Positions 1 through 12,081 of a stretch of DNA of 64,000 nt are shown in pieces. The notes under the pieces are model-generated. The model had not been told where the DNA came from, ran no database searches, and saw only the letters and a list, made by a program, of their open reading frames with translations. Positions within the stretch are counted from its first letter, which is position 1. Each line of letters opens with the position of its first letter. Source of the stretch: Archegozetes longisetosus (lineage: Eukaryota; Arthropoda; Arachnida; Sarcoptiformes; Trhypochthoniidae); the NCBI GenBank assembly GCA_018873245.2, contig JAEMBT020000001.1, positions 11,500,220-11,564,219 of the forward strand. Reading direction: 5' to 3'. The translations under genes were made by a program, and so were the position numbers.

Positions 1-739
1 AAAAAACTAGATTGTAGAGAAAGTATTCATAATTAATTTTTTTAACATTCGCACTGCACGGGATTCTCACTGACGACAACTAGCTTTAATTTGAATAACT
101 TTCCGCTTGACATGTATCTTATAATTATATCTTTTTTATGGAACGATTCAATAGTTAAAAATGATCAATGATAACTGAATATATGTAAAAATTTACATTA
201 TTTTGATGGGAATGTAGTTCACTCACACAATCACATGCAACTTAATTCAACATATATCACAACAATTTCGCAACAGTTTCATTATATATGCTGTTTTTGA
301 ACCGATTAAATTTTAGAATAAAATCAGCTTATGATACTATTAGATAGTTACTAGATTTACACCCTAAAACTTAATAATCTTCGATAGATACTGATAGAGC
401 CTGATGGAGAGTTCATTGGCTATACTTTTAGGCACCTTTCCTATTATTATATATTGTTAACTATCAATAGATGTACATAACGCATTTTTCCTTATTAAAT
501 GTACTTTAACAAACTTATCAATAAGCATTTGAGTACACTCCCGTGCATCTCTTTACCCTACTTGCTATCAGCGGTTAATTAGTTTTTAAGTGTACACTAT
601 GCTGGACTGGGCCGGACTCAGTAAACTTGAAATATTTCCATATATTATCTTGTTTAAAGTTGGACTGAAAATGAAACTATAAGTAAAAGGAAAAAACTTG
701 ATTTAAACTTTATTTTTCCTCAAACGTATTAGATCGGTC
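1..739. other. AT-rich intergenic sequence
   Basis: I see no coding exon, RNA gene or repeat structure that I can support. The stretch ends at the TATA-like box before the atlastin-like gene. Confidence 0.5.
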
Positions 740-746
740 TATAAAA
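740..746 (+). promoter_or_regulatory. TATA box of the atlastin-like gene
   Basis: The string TATAAAA lies 64 bp upstream of the atlastin-like start codon, a plausible distance for a TATA box with a short 5' leader. No initiator element is obvious, so this is a positional inference. Confidence 0.4.
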
Positions 747-809
747 ACCTAGTGATCAGATGAAAAGAACATTTTTTCGCGGGTTCTGTAAGTTTGAAGT
801 TATGTCAAA

Positions 810-2865
810 ATGGAATTAAAACGTCAGGGCAAAGCAGTAGAAATTGTCTTCATAAATGAAAACAAACTTTCATTTTGTGAGAGCGCTTTACGCGCTATTC
901 TCGATAAAGTTGGTAACCGTCCAGTATCTGTCGTATCAATTAATGGCCCGATGATAGCAGAGAAATCTTATATTCTCAGTCAATGCCTTAAGTATATCAC
1001 AAATCATGTCGACAACTATTGGTACGAACAGGAAAATGATGCAGAGTTTCAATGGACATATACTGAAACAAGACATACGCCAGGAATCAGTATGTGGTCG
1101 GAACCAGTCATCATTAGAAAGAGTGGTGATGAAATCGCTGTACTATTTATGGACGTTCATGGTTGCTTCGATAGTAAAACATCAACTTCTCAAGAGTTAC
1201 TCATATTTGCTTTGAGCTTTGTACTTTCTTCGAATTTGATCTATTCCATTCCCGAACAACTTTCGAATGATGTGCTTCAATTTCTGCAGATGTTTGTCAG
1301 GCATGTTTAAGCTTTAATGTTTTTATTGATAGATTTTAAAATTTTAAGAGCTTAAAATTTATTTTCATTTTTTAAAAATCAAGTTTCTGTAAAAGTTGAG
1401 TTTCTAAATAGAATTTTTTTTCTATTTCCATTCGAAAATCAATCTAAAATTATCTTTGTCATCAAATCATTTCTGGTTATGAATGAGATTTAGTCTTGAA
1501 ATAAATATTCAGGAGTCCTATTGTTTAATGTCATAAATTTCTACGAAAACTTCTTACGGATATGATAGTAATCTAAATTGAATAATAAGATATATCGAAT
1601 AATCTTTTTAGTGAAAATATTTAAAATATAGTTTTTAATTCTTGAGCATAATCTTTTTCTAATATTTAATATAAATATAGTTAAATCTGGTTTATAGAAA
1701 ATGAACTGTTCTATGACCTAATAATAATTCGCTTAATCTTGAAAATTCAAAAATTAAAAATTTAACATACAGGCTAAAAATCATAAGTTGTCATGCCTAT
1801 CGAGGAATTATATTTATATTGTTTATAATAAGACTTCTCACTATGAAATGTATTTTATTAAGCCATTTACTAAAAAATCATGAATCATATTATGAACTTA
1901 TAAATTTATTTATTCAAAATTTCAGGTATACAAAAGGTTCGATCGATTCGGAAACAACCGAATACTTTTTCAAACTTATTTTCATGATAAGAGGCTGGCA
2001 GTTAACAGACGACTATAAATTTGGGTATCATGATAACAATAGTTATGCTGGAGAGAGAAATTACAAGACAGAGAGATTTTTTTGCAACTCTAAAGATATG
2101 AAAGAAATAAGTCAGTTCTATAATCAATACACTCTTATTAATTTCGACAAAATTGCATGCTGTTTAATGCCTGGTAATGAATCAATACTATGCGACGAAA
2201 ATCACAGCTTGTCATCAACTTTTGTTCAAACTGTTAGGGATATTGTTCCAAAAATTTTACACCCATCTAATGTGATCTTAAAAAGATTTGGTCAACATAA
2301 ATTCAATGGTCAGCAATTGATCAAACTTTTTGATCAGTTGGCTGTACTTTTTGCAAACAATGAGATGATGAGTGCCATAAACGTTGATATATATACTACT
2401 GAATTACAAATATTTATCTCGCATTTGACTGCATTTAATCATTACGTGTGGAAAATGGATAATATAATCAATGGCATTCATTACTATGATGATGACAAAC
2501 TCAAGAGAATGCATGAAATTAACAAGGAAGCAGCATTTGTTTCATCAATCAGTAATACACCTGCAAACGAGACAATTAGAAGCAAATATCATGATTTACT
2601 TCATGAAGCGATTGAAAGCTCACTTGAATTCTATTTGAAAGCTAATGAAATAAAATTCAATTTAACTACAACTGAGAATCGAACCGATAAAATGACAACA
2701 GAAGCGAAAGCAAAGATTAAAGAATTGAAGAAAACCTCTAGCATTTCATTTACTAAACTAGATTCAAGTATCAGTAAACTGATTGGCTTTGATCTCGAAG
2801 GTCTGACTGGTGTTGTGAGTAATGTATTCGGTATTAATGCAAAGAATTTCTCGAAGATTGGTTAA
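810..2865 (+). CDS. Atlastin-like dynamin-family GTPase with degenerate G motifs
   Basis: Two exons, 810-1300 and 1926-2865, joined in phase across a GC-AG intron (donor AG|GCATGT), encode about 476 aa. The register matches atlastin: the segment ending DLQHLQLF-like (here LQFLQMFV) runs into FFKLIFMIRGW, then a helical region as in the middle domain. Atlastins are ER membrane-fusion GTPases. Here the P-loop is GPMIAEKS (residues 46-53; Glu replaces the usual Gly before Lys-Ser), G3 is DVHG (115-118), and the G4 Arg-Asp pair is Arg-Gly (186-187). No C-terminal membrane hairpin is visible; the protein ends in a polar helix-prone tail. The frame is open throughout, so it is probably expressed, but nucleotide binding and membrane anchoring are doubtful. 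Family assignment is firm; function as a fusogen is not. Confidence 0.8.
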
Positions 2866-5390
2866 ACTTATGTGAAGTTTTTAAAATTTGATTGAAAGAT
2901 ATGAATAAAACTTTTGAAGAACTGTCTTAGCAGTTCTGACTTCAGACTTTTTGTTAAGTTTTAAAGATTGAATGTCATAGTTTAAAAGAAATGAAAATCA
3001 ATTTTAAACCTCTTAGCTATAGGGGAGAGATACTATCATTTTTGTATGACTAATAACTATGATAAAACTTTCTTTTTGAAATACCTCTTAATAAAAACAC
3101 TCATTTAGCAATTGATTACAAGTTTGTGCATAAAAAATTTGTTGATAGAAGAATTTATAAACATTTACAGATAATTTGATACATTAACATAATAGCAAAG
3201 TACAAAGTTATACATGGTTTTATTTCTTAATTTCTTAGACTTTGAGTTGAAATTATTAACATTTATAAACTTTTTTGGTTCAATTTAATTATTTAATAAA
3301 GCTGAATAAGGTAAAACAAGTAAATAATACTTTTCACTTTGTTCAAAGTGAGTTAAAGTTCTGAGTCGTTCAATAAAATTTATTTTCTTACCTCACTCAA
3401 AAAGTTTATTTTAATAAAGAAATTCAAACTGATGAATAATTAAGTTCTATTATTTGTACATTAAACATATTTTCAATCCGTAGTTTTAAGCCCTATTCAC
3501 TAAGAAAGTTCTTCAAAAGCTTTATTCAGTATATAAAAACTTGATAGAAAACATTCTGATTTTAATAATAAATCTGTTGATATTAAGATGTTATATTACA
3601 AATAATAATAATTTCTGATACAAATTGAAGTAATTTTCTATGATTTTTATGATAAAGTTGATTTCAAATGACTTGAATAATAAATAATTTGATTGTGATT
3701 AACGTTAAGATACTTTCCTGCCTTTCAATGAATTTACACGTGATTTAGAACAAGATTATTATCAAATTATAAGTAGTTATTAATTTGCATTGTATTTACA
3801 ATGTTTAAACCAGTCAGAAGAAATTTTTATCTTTTCAATTTTCAAGAAGTGGTTTAATGCATCACGAAAAGGACATAAATCAGTAAGGTTATAAAAGTGG
3901 TTTCCTAGTGGAGGACTCAACACAATATCTGTACTTTTGAGCACGTAATCTGTCCAGGATTTGCAAATTTACCTTAAAAAGTTGAGTTTCGTGAGGATTA
4001 TAATTTTTTTTCCAAAAAATATGCCTCTCACTCGGCCTCACTCACTTCGCCTCTGGTGTATACATACAAGCAAATTACTCAGCTGCACTCACTCTACAGA
4101 TAATAACTACATTGCATTAATTTAATAACTGAAAAAGTTTCTACATTGAGGGTCTAACGCACTTTCCTTTAAGTTAATACTTGATTCAATCAGATTAAAT
4201 CAAGTTCTAAATATGCTTTGAAAATCAATGTATATTGTAATTGAAAATTTACTCAACTAATTTTTTTAATAATTTTGATTATTATACTCTAATGAAACTT
4301 ATGCTTGGACATAAGAATCGGATATTAATTTGAGTTAAGAGCAAAACGCATTAGGTCTTTGTTTCAGACACTGCCATAATTATTCTTTAATCTATGTAAA
4401 AATTCGAAAATCAAAACGTTACCAGTGAGAACTGTGTTCTTCATTGAATGGGTCGAATCACCGCTATCTTGTGAAAAATTATTTTTCTTCACTAGTACTT
4501 CATTTAATTATAAGTGTTGATCTAGAAGTTTAATCTGAATTAACTAATCTATTGCAGTTTTTTATAGCTCTAACTAAATTGAAAAACGTTAATATTATTT
4601 TCCTATTCTATTTGCTTTACTTGTTATTGAAGTTTACTTTTATTCTGTTTGAAAACATACTTACAAATGCATTCAGATGAGATACTAAACTTGTTTTTAG
4701 ATATATTCAACAAGTTGGGATTTGATTATAAGGAACTTTATGTTTAAATCAAATAAAATCATTATTTCACTTTATGTATAATATCTATTTTATTATTCCT
4801 TATACAGTATTATCTCTTTAGTATATATTTACTTGAAGGATCTGTAAAATTTACTAAATAATAACGAGGTTAAGTACTATCGAAACGCCTATAAATACTG
4901 TATCTCAAAATCCAAATTTTTTTTATTGAGATTTAAGTTTACTATAAAGTACAACGATTGTTCAACAGAAAATCACTTGGTAGAAAATTTTAAAATTATT
5001 AATTCGTCTAAAAATAATCGAGGATTGACTTTTTTGAGTTTTTTACTTTTAGTCAGGTATATTTCGTCTTTTAATGTGTTCAATGTCTTAAAAGCATTGT
5101 CAAAACTGATTTATGAGAGAAAATATTCATTCATCTGTTGTATCATATCTAGCACTTCAAAACTTTTTGGTAGCTTTTTCAAATTCAATCTTATCGAATT
5201 TTTAGAAGTGTTTGTTCATCTTTATTCAAAAATAATTTAAGTAAATAATAATGAAGTGTACTTTTATATCGAAGTGACAATAGTTGAGCAAATAATAACG
5301 AATATAAATTATATCGAGATAAATACTTAAGAGATGTTTTTGACATTATTTTAATGGGACTTCTGAATAGACTATGAGTAGATAACATTG
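2866..5390. other. Long intergenic stretch, with a possible decayed ORF
   Basis: No convincing gene. On the minus strand between about 5240 and 4950 there are short open stretches with protein-like composition (for example NPRLFLDELIILKF) interrupted by stops and frame changes. They may be a gene fossil that I cannot identify; the plus-strand open frame over the same bases looks like its shadow. Confidence 0.3.
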
Positions 5391-5394
5391 AAGG

Positions 5395-5765
5395 GGTGAA
5401 TCCGGGCTAATGGATCTAAAGGGGTTACCGACTCCCCACCCCTAAGCGTGATATATCATTGGATTCAGTTCGTCAAGCTGAGCATTTTGATACCACACTT
5501 GACTATTTCTGATCTGAACCTGGCCACTTCTGGACAACTCCCGACGGGAGTGGCTGACCCCGCCAAGTGATATATCATTGAACTCAGTACATCGAATTGA
5601 GCATTTTGATACCTCATTTGATCAATTATTACAAGTAGTTCTCGAGATATCAATCATTGTTTGGTTTAGTACCTCTAATGGATAAACCTGGATCTCGAGT
5701 CGTAACCCAAAAAGCCTGATTTAAACTCAGGGAGAATAAGTTAGGTCGCGAAGCGCACTTATTTA
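5395..5765. repeat. Partial copy of the foldback repeat also at 42.6-43.3 kb
   Basis: The stretch contains the same landmarks as the foldback element near 43 kb: GAATCCGGGCTAATGG, the paired phrase CATTTTGATACC twice, CCACTTCTGGACAACTCC, and GGGAGAATAAGTTAGGTCGC. It lacks the long outer inverted arms, so it is a truncated or internally rearranged copy. Open frames within it are not coding. Confidence 0.75.
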
Positions 5766-6162
5766 ACAGAATATCATTGAAAAAACTCCTTAATAGTTAG
5801 ATTAGTCTTTATTATGGAGGTTTTGTGGTCAAAATTCAGACTACTTTTACCTTTGAGTTAACTTACATTTTGAATCGCTAATTCGCTTTTTGAAGATTCA
5901 AAATGTCATATTAAAAGATTAATAGAAATTAAAGTCTTATCAAAATTGATATTGAGCGCAAACACACTCCTATGATAAGTATTGTACTTTTCATTAAATA
6001 GTTTGAGTGTATGAAAAGTAAACATTTGTCTCTGAACTCACTTATCTTATGATTAACGATTTTAACGTATACAAACTCCAATAATTAGGTCAGAATTATA
6101 GATAACAATAAATAATCATATCATGTTCCAGCAGCTATATTGAAACCACAGTTCCCATCAGA

Positions 6163-6234
6163 TCCTCGATAGTATAGTGGTTAGTATCCCCGCCTGTCAC
6201 GCGGGAGACCGGGGTTCAATTCCCCGTCGGGGAG
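6163..6234 (+). tRNA. tRNA-Asp (anticodon GTC)
   Basis: The 72-nt sequence folds as a full cloverleaf. The acceptor stem is TCCTCGA with TCGGGGA, the A box is TAGTATAGTGG, the anticodon arm is CCCGC-CTGTCAC-GCGGG with GTC in the loop, and the B box GGTTCAATTCC sits in the T arm. There is no intron and no encoded CCA, as expected for a nuclear eukaryotic gene. It stands alone. Confidence 0.97.
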
Positions 6235-6240
6235 CATAAC

Positions 6241-6247
6241 TTTTTTT
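6241..6247 (+). terminator. RNA polymerase III terminator of tRNA-Asp
   Basis: A run of seven T starts seven bases after the tRNA 3' end, the usual Pol III stop signal. Confidence 0.85.
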
Positions 6248-7454
6248 GCTTAGGCAAAACAGGATTATTTTAGATATTTAAATTGTTAAATGTTCTACAT
6301 TCTACAGTTTAAAAATAGTAAAACTAAATCTTATTACTCATTATTATAACTCTGTAACGAAATGACTTCAAGAAATTTCTTTCAAATAAATAAATAGATT
6401 GGCAATCAGAACTTATTTTTGTCATATCATTAGCAGGTTTTTTTTATCAGAATTTATGTTTAAGTGAATCGGAACAATTATGACAGAAATAGGTTTAAGT
6501 TTTTTATCTCACTAGTTTCATACAGTCGTTTTGATTGATTTTTTTTGCAAAAAAATGTCTACTAATTAATGATTATTTCCTATCCTATAAAACATTAATG
6601 TAACTATTTTAATGCCTAAAATTACAAGTGTCTTTAAACTTAAAATGGATAAAATGGAAATTTAATACTGTAAAAGAAAGGTTTCTATTACAACAATAGC
6701 TATAGTAGTGAATCTTAAAGAGCGAATTATCCCAAAGCTTTGAATCTACTGCAGAAAAGGCAAGATCCTGAGTCTCAACCATGTTTTCAATTATACAAAC
6801 TCCCTCTGAATTCAGCTAAAATTATTTTCATATATTAGTTAACATTTTAACCAGAAAATATTTTTAACTTTTTGGAGTTTAAGTTGTGGTGAAGGGCTAA
6901 ATATAAGTTTCAATATTTTATTCTTGAAATTTTTCAAAATTAAATTCTGGAATCGGGGTAGGCTCAATCATTACTGAGAAAGTTATTTTCAGCGAAATTT
7001 ATGTCTCTGAATCTTGAGTATTCACCAAATTTCTTACCAGTCGCTGAAAAAAGGACTGAATTTATTCTAAACCATAAAATTAAGATATCCTTATTGAAGT
7101 CAGAGTTAATTTCGGGTTTATAATCTAATTGTGCTGATATTTGAAGGAATACTAGATAATTTGCGATTACGTTAAAAATTGGCTATAACTAAAATAAAAA
7201 CTACATTGAAATCCAAAAATAAATCTTATATCTTTCGTATAGTGATAAGACTTGTTTTTGTGATAGCCGTTAATGAACAATAATATAACCCGATTTTCGG
7301 TCCACCAAGCCTTTTGATGTATTGATTCAACTGAATTCTTGTTTTCAATTGAATATTTCTTGATCTTACGGCTATTGAATTCAATAGAGTGTAGGGTTTA
7401 TGTGCCTATAACTCATTAAAATTTTGATTGAGTTTCTATTAAATCTTAAATTTT
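6248..7454. other. Intergenic, no recognised feature
   Basis: AT-rich sequence between the tRNA and the gustatory-receptor pseudogene. I see no gene, tandem repeat or inverted repeat here. Confidence 0.5.
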
Positions 7455-8523
7455 CTAAAACTTTGATACCTTAGTCGATGTCGAAACAGCAGATATTAAA
7501 ATATAACTTAATCGCATTAAGTACGTTAGAGTGAATGAACCAAAAGAATGTAATACTATTCTTATTTTCATGAAGAATGAGATATACATTATGAACAAGA
7601 CCATCGATGTGTACAAGAAGTCATTGATTATCGATGTGATGCTCAAAAAAATATTGAACTTCTTAACCGTTTCACAGGCTCTATTGTGTTCTTTGAATAT
7701 CTGATTTAGTTCATGATTACTCTGATTATTAAATGAGTATTTCTTAAGCAAATCACTTACGTAATCAAATCTCAACTGTAGATAATAACATATTTGGTGG
7801 AATATAAATAAAAAATTTGTCATGAGGCGCTAAATACCAAATCCATAAAACTCAATCGATATAGGAGGGACTCCATGTAATAGGATATATTTTTGAGGCC
7901 AGTTAACTAAATATAGTCAACCTAGTACAGGTATGGCTAAACCCATTTGATAGAATCCAAAATAATAGGTCAATAGCTTCAATAGACTGACTCTATGCCA
8001 ATAGTTTTCTGCCATTGGAATAGTTAGTGATATATCCTCAGGTTCTATCAAATCTACAATAAATAGTGAGTATATAAATATATATATAAATATTGATAGT
8101 TTATACAATAGTTTGGAGAATTACATAATTTAAATATAACTTTATTAAACTTCAGATCATTGAAAATGTACGAATTTATTCTCTGTTCAAACCTTTAGTG
8201 AGTTGTGATATTCCTAGCCGAAGAAGTTTACCAGTATTACGACTTAGAAAATAGTAAGCAGAAACTAAGAATGCTTTTGAAATAAGATAAAAATGAGATG
8301 CGTTAAAATAAATTCGTGGACACATATTTATATCAATAATTGTCACATCTCCGACATAGATAAGAGAGATTGAATTATCGTTGATAAACATCGTGACTAA
8401 TATTTTGAGTGTGTAGTAACTCAAATATGACATAATGAAAATTTGATTAAACTTTCCAAACTTTGATGTCTTAATGCTTCCATCATTCATGTATTCACTC
8501 GATAGTAAACCCCATGATTTCAA
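7455..8523 (-). pseudogene. Gustatory-receptor-like pseudogene, 5' truncated, two stops
   Basis: Minus-strand exons 8523-8193 and 8053-7455 join in phase 1 across a clean 139-bp GT-AG intron. The product is very hydrophobic with several membrane helices, and its middle (FHQICYYLQLRFDYVSDLL, then HNRACETVKKFN) resembles the intracellular loop before the last helices of arthropod gustatory receptors. Exon 2 stays in a single frame but is broken by TGA (7917-7919) and TAG (7830-7832). The amino-terminal part is missing: sequence directly upstream belongs to a Tc1 transposon in the opposite orientation. The final helix and C-terminal QF-type motif are not clear. It may recently have been a functional taste receptor; now it is very probably dead. 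Confidence 0.75.
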
Positions 8524-8540
8524 TAATGAATCAACTCTGA

Positions 8541-9707
8541 CTATTGATGGTCTGAGTTTTGGTGATGACGATGAAAGCGATCCTGATTTTGGGTTAATAA
8601 CAAACTAAGTTTATCAACTATTAAAAATACTTTGCATAAACAAGGATATAACGGAAGAACAATGAAAAATAAACCTGAATTAACTCCAAGACATGCAAAG
8701 GACCGCCTTAACTTTGCCCGAAAGTACCTTAAGATGCCATTGGAGTTCTGGAAGAAGACAATATGGAGTGATGAATCAAAATTTGAAAAGACCCGATCAA
8801 AGAGAAGATAAACATCATGGAGTTTATAGAAAGAAAAGTTTAATAAAGAGAATATCAGAGGCACCCGAAGACACTACAATTATATCATGATATGGGGTTG
8901 TTTCTCTTGGCACGGAGTTGGACATCTAACACAAATTCATGGTAAAATGGATCGAATCGGATACATAGACATCCCGAATAATCATTTATATCAGTCGGCT
9001 GAAGAAATTTGTATTCGGCACAACTTTATCTTCCAACACGACAATGATTCCAAATAGAGTATAAGCTTGAAAACCCGAAACCGAGCAAACCCGTATGAAA
9101 TCGAAAACGGTTCGGTTTGGGTCGGTTCCTGAAAATACCTATAAGTTTATACTCTAATTCCAAACACACGTCCAAAGATGTTCGTCAGGAATTGACCGAT
9201 AACCACACTGAAGTGCTGGAATGGCCATCCTAAAGTCTCGATCTCAACCCTATTGAGCATCTTTGGAATGAATTGGACCGAATGATACCTCAGAACCGAC
9301 GCCATAACCTTTCAGATTTCAAAAATGCAATTTTTGGATATTGACCGAAAATTGATCAGAATCGACTAAAGAATTTGGTGGAAAGTATGCCGAAACGTCT
9401 TTTAGAAGTGATTAAAGCTGAAGGATGGTATATGCATAATTAATTCTGTGATTATTAACTAGTATTACATTTTTATCTCAGTGAGCTCATAATGACAACT
9501 TAATTATTGAATGTGATACATTATTAAAAACAATTATACTATATTAAAGTTTAACTATAGTGCAAAAATCCAATTTTGATACATTTTGAAATACTAAATT
9601 CTAATTAAAATTAAATCTCATTTTAAATTTTATTACTAAAATTAAATATTTTTAAAAAATAAAAAACTAATTTTCAGCATGCGACAACCTAACTTTTGCC
9701 CTCAGTG
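8541..9707 (+). mobile_element. Degenerate Tc1-family transposon, left end missing
   Basis: Plus-strand conceptual translation in broken frames follows a Tc1 transposase. It reads LSTIKNTLHKQGYNGRT, then RHAKDRLNFARKYL, the first catalytic Asp region (IWSDESKFE), IMIWGCFSWHGVGHL and the last motif (SLDLNPIEHLWNELDR), ending VIKAEGWYMHN. Stops and shifts abound. The right terminus is a canonical TIR ending CCCTCAGTG followed by the TA target. No matching left TIR is present: the copy starts abruptly beside the gustatory-receptor pseudogene. A small hAT MITE splits it at 9055-9156. Confidence 0.9.
9055..9156. mobile_element. 102-bp hAT-type MITE nested in the Tc1 copy
   Basis: The insert interrupts the Tc1 transposase between its second and third catalytic motifs. 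It has an imperfect terminal inverted repeat (TAGAGTATAAGCTT left, TAGAGTATAAACTT right, read inward) and is flanked by the 8-bp direct repeat ATTCCAAA at 9047-9054 and 9157-9164. An 8-bp duplication and a TAGNG terminus are hallmarks of hAT elements. It has no coding capacity. Confidence 0.9.
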
Positions 9708-9709
9708 TA

Positions 9710-10837
9710 TAAGCTTTTCAGCTTGTTATTTTGTACGTCATTTAATATTTTAGTTAGGCCGTTTTTTATCGATTTTGTGACTAATTTAAGCTTTTTCAGT
9801 AATAGTTTTGATTTCTACAGAAGATACAAGGTGTTTCAAGAAGGAATGTTAAGTAAATGAGATAGATGAAAGGACGAAAAATGAAAGGAATGAAATAAAA
9901 AGGAAAATTTATTACTCAAAACTACTTAATATAAATTCTTAATAGTAAAATACGCTAGTCTAGAATCAATATACACTGAGTTCCTAATAAGATAGGGCAT
10001 TTATGATAGAAGTATCTATTAATTTAGCTCAAATCTGGACTCTAAGTCAACTTAGTAGACAGTAATATATATTATTTCATGAGTTCTGGCTTTAATAAAT
10101 TGAAAGGTAAAAGATTCTACGCGAGATATTATTGATCTAAAGGTACTCATATTAAGTGGCACATGTGCAGAAAGTTTATGAAAATCGGTTCATGACAGTT
10201 CGTGTGCCTATTTTGTAATTATTATTACAGTCAGTATTTTTATCAAGTTATAAATAGTAATGTATAGCTTAAGACTAAGACTAAGTCAAAAGTTTAGATA
10301 CATATACTGTCATTTAATCCACTAGAAACGATTCATTTTTTTTAAATTTCAAATTATAAAAACATTTTTAAAGTACTAAATAAACGATTGCACTCCTATT
10401 GCAATACATTTTAATAGTAAATGTCCTTGCATTTAGTTTTGTTTTTTAGTCTATTGATTATTATATTATGAAACATATTAAATAATAATTTCAAAATGTT
10501 ACAATAGATGCTATAAAGAGATAACTAACACAAGTAATAAGACTAAGACTAAGCAAAGATAAGCTAAACTAAAATTCTGGCATTAAGACTAAGATTAAGT
10601 CAAGAGAAACGAAATTTGTGACTATAAGACTAAGACTAAGACAAACTTGAAACATCTAAGCTATACATCACTAGATATAAATTGTAGCACTTACAAGATA
10701 AGGTTAAATTAAATCGAATTAAATTAATACAGGAAATAATACAAATAATGAAAAAGCCTATTATAAATAAATCTGTAATTATCAAAACATAGATATCCAA
10801 TTAGTGAATCTCATTATGTTATTTTATTAGTTATGAG
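9710..10837. other. Intergenic with GACTAA-rich degenerate repeat
   Basis: No gene seen. Around 10267-10290 and 10537-10655 the hexamer GACTAA and its variants recur (for example AAGACTAAGACTAAG), a diffuse simple repeat. Confidence 0.55.
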
Positions 10838-11596
10838 CAATGATGAGCGTGCTCGGTGCTCAGTCAAAATTTGGTGCTCAGTGCTCACGCTCGTGCTCGG
10901 CAAAATCGAAGTGTTCGGTGCTCGTATTTTGAAGGTGCTCGAGCACCGAGCACCAACTGAGAACTATGTCCAAACTTTATGTCTATTGAAAGCTTTAATC
11001 CTAAACATATACAATGCAAAATACATTCAAAACGTCAAAAGTAAGATCAAATGCCGTTCAAGTATATACTTAACGATAAAAACTGATGTCATTTTGCAAT
11101 AAAATAAGCGAACTATTCATAAAAGGACGAAAATAATCATTGAACATTAACTTTGAAATTAAATCAAAATTTGTTTAGATTTGATATTTATATTAAATTC
11201 CAACTTTAGTTTCAGGTTCAAAAGGTCGTCAGACGCCACAGTAAATATTGAACCCTTTAATACTGATTGTAAATCTCCGGGGGTAGAGGTTTAAAAGCAA
11301 ATGACAGAAAAATCTGATTAAAATCTTTAAAACTTTCTCATACTTTATAATACATGTATTACTATATCAATTTGTTAGAATAGCAGTTCTCATAATTTTA
11401 TTCAATAAAATTATTTATTTTTACATTCAGTTGACATCGTTTTTATTAGTTTTGATGTTAGGACTAAGTGCTCGGTGCTCGTGCTCGGTGCTCGAGGGTA
11501 AGGTGCTCGAGCGCGCGCTCATGCTCGGTAAAATTGAAGTGCTCAGTGCTCGTGCTCGCCACCGAGCACCGAATGCTCGAGCACTGCTCATCATTG
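10838..11596. mobile_element. Non-autonomous hAT element with GCTCGGTGCTCG subterminal repeats
   Basis: The 759-bp insert begins CAATGATGAGC and ends in its exact inverted complement, and is flanked by an 8-bp target duplication GTTATGAG (10830-10837 and 11597-11604). GC-rich blocks (10847-10955 and 11465-11590) made of permutations of GCTCGGTGCTCG lie just inside both ends, in contrast to the AT-rich centre. Such subterminal motifs are typical transposase-binding arrays in hAT elements. No transposase is visible; the open frames over the GC blocks are repeat artefacts. Confidence 0.9.
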
Positions 11597-11604
11597 GTTA
11601 TGAG

Positions 11605-12081
11605 AATAAATTATTATAGAACTTGGTTTCAAGTTTTTAAAGGAAACTTTAGGAACTTCAATTATTAAAACAGATCGATTAGTTATGCAACTTTTTATTC
11701 AATTTATTATTGTTTGACGAACGGGAGTAAAAGTAATTAAAATTGAAATGTTTTGAAGTTTAGTCAACAAGGACTTTGAAATTACTTTCATAAAAAAAAT
11801 ATCAAAAGTCGTAGTAAAATTGAGAATAAATGAAATACCTGAATATTATTTACTTAATTTCTAAAAAATTTAGTGAATATTATAGTTAAAATTAAATTAT
11901 ATGAATTTGAACAAAATGATATCATCTTTATTAAATTTTCGTGGAAAACTTTTTTATGTTGCTATAAATGCTGTAAATAATTAGTTTCACATTTTTAGTT
12001 AAATACAAAATTCTTTACAAGCATGTAAAAGATTAAATATTCTAATTAAAATCTTAAAACAATCATTGTGATCTCTGTTAG
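11605..12081. other. AT-rich stretch before the ionotropic-receptor pseudogene
   Basis: No feature supported. It may contain the 5' exons of the receptor that follows, whose first visible exon starts after an intron acceptor, but I cannot identify any. Confidence 0.4.

Noticed and set aside
4926-5240. 104-codon plus-strand open frame
   Set aside because: No start context, domain or splice partner; composition is low-complexity hydrophobic and the minus strand looks more protein-like.
10833-11668. Open frames over GCTCGGTGCTCG blocks
   Set aside because: They are translations of subterminal repeats of a hAT element and are Arg/Cys/Ala-rich artefacts.
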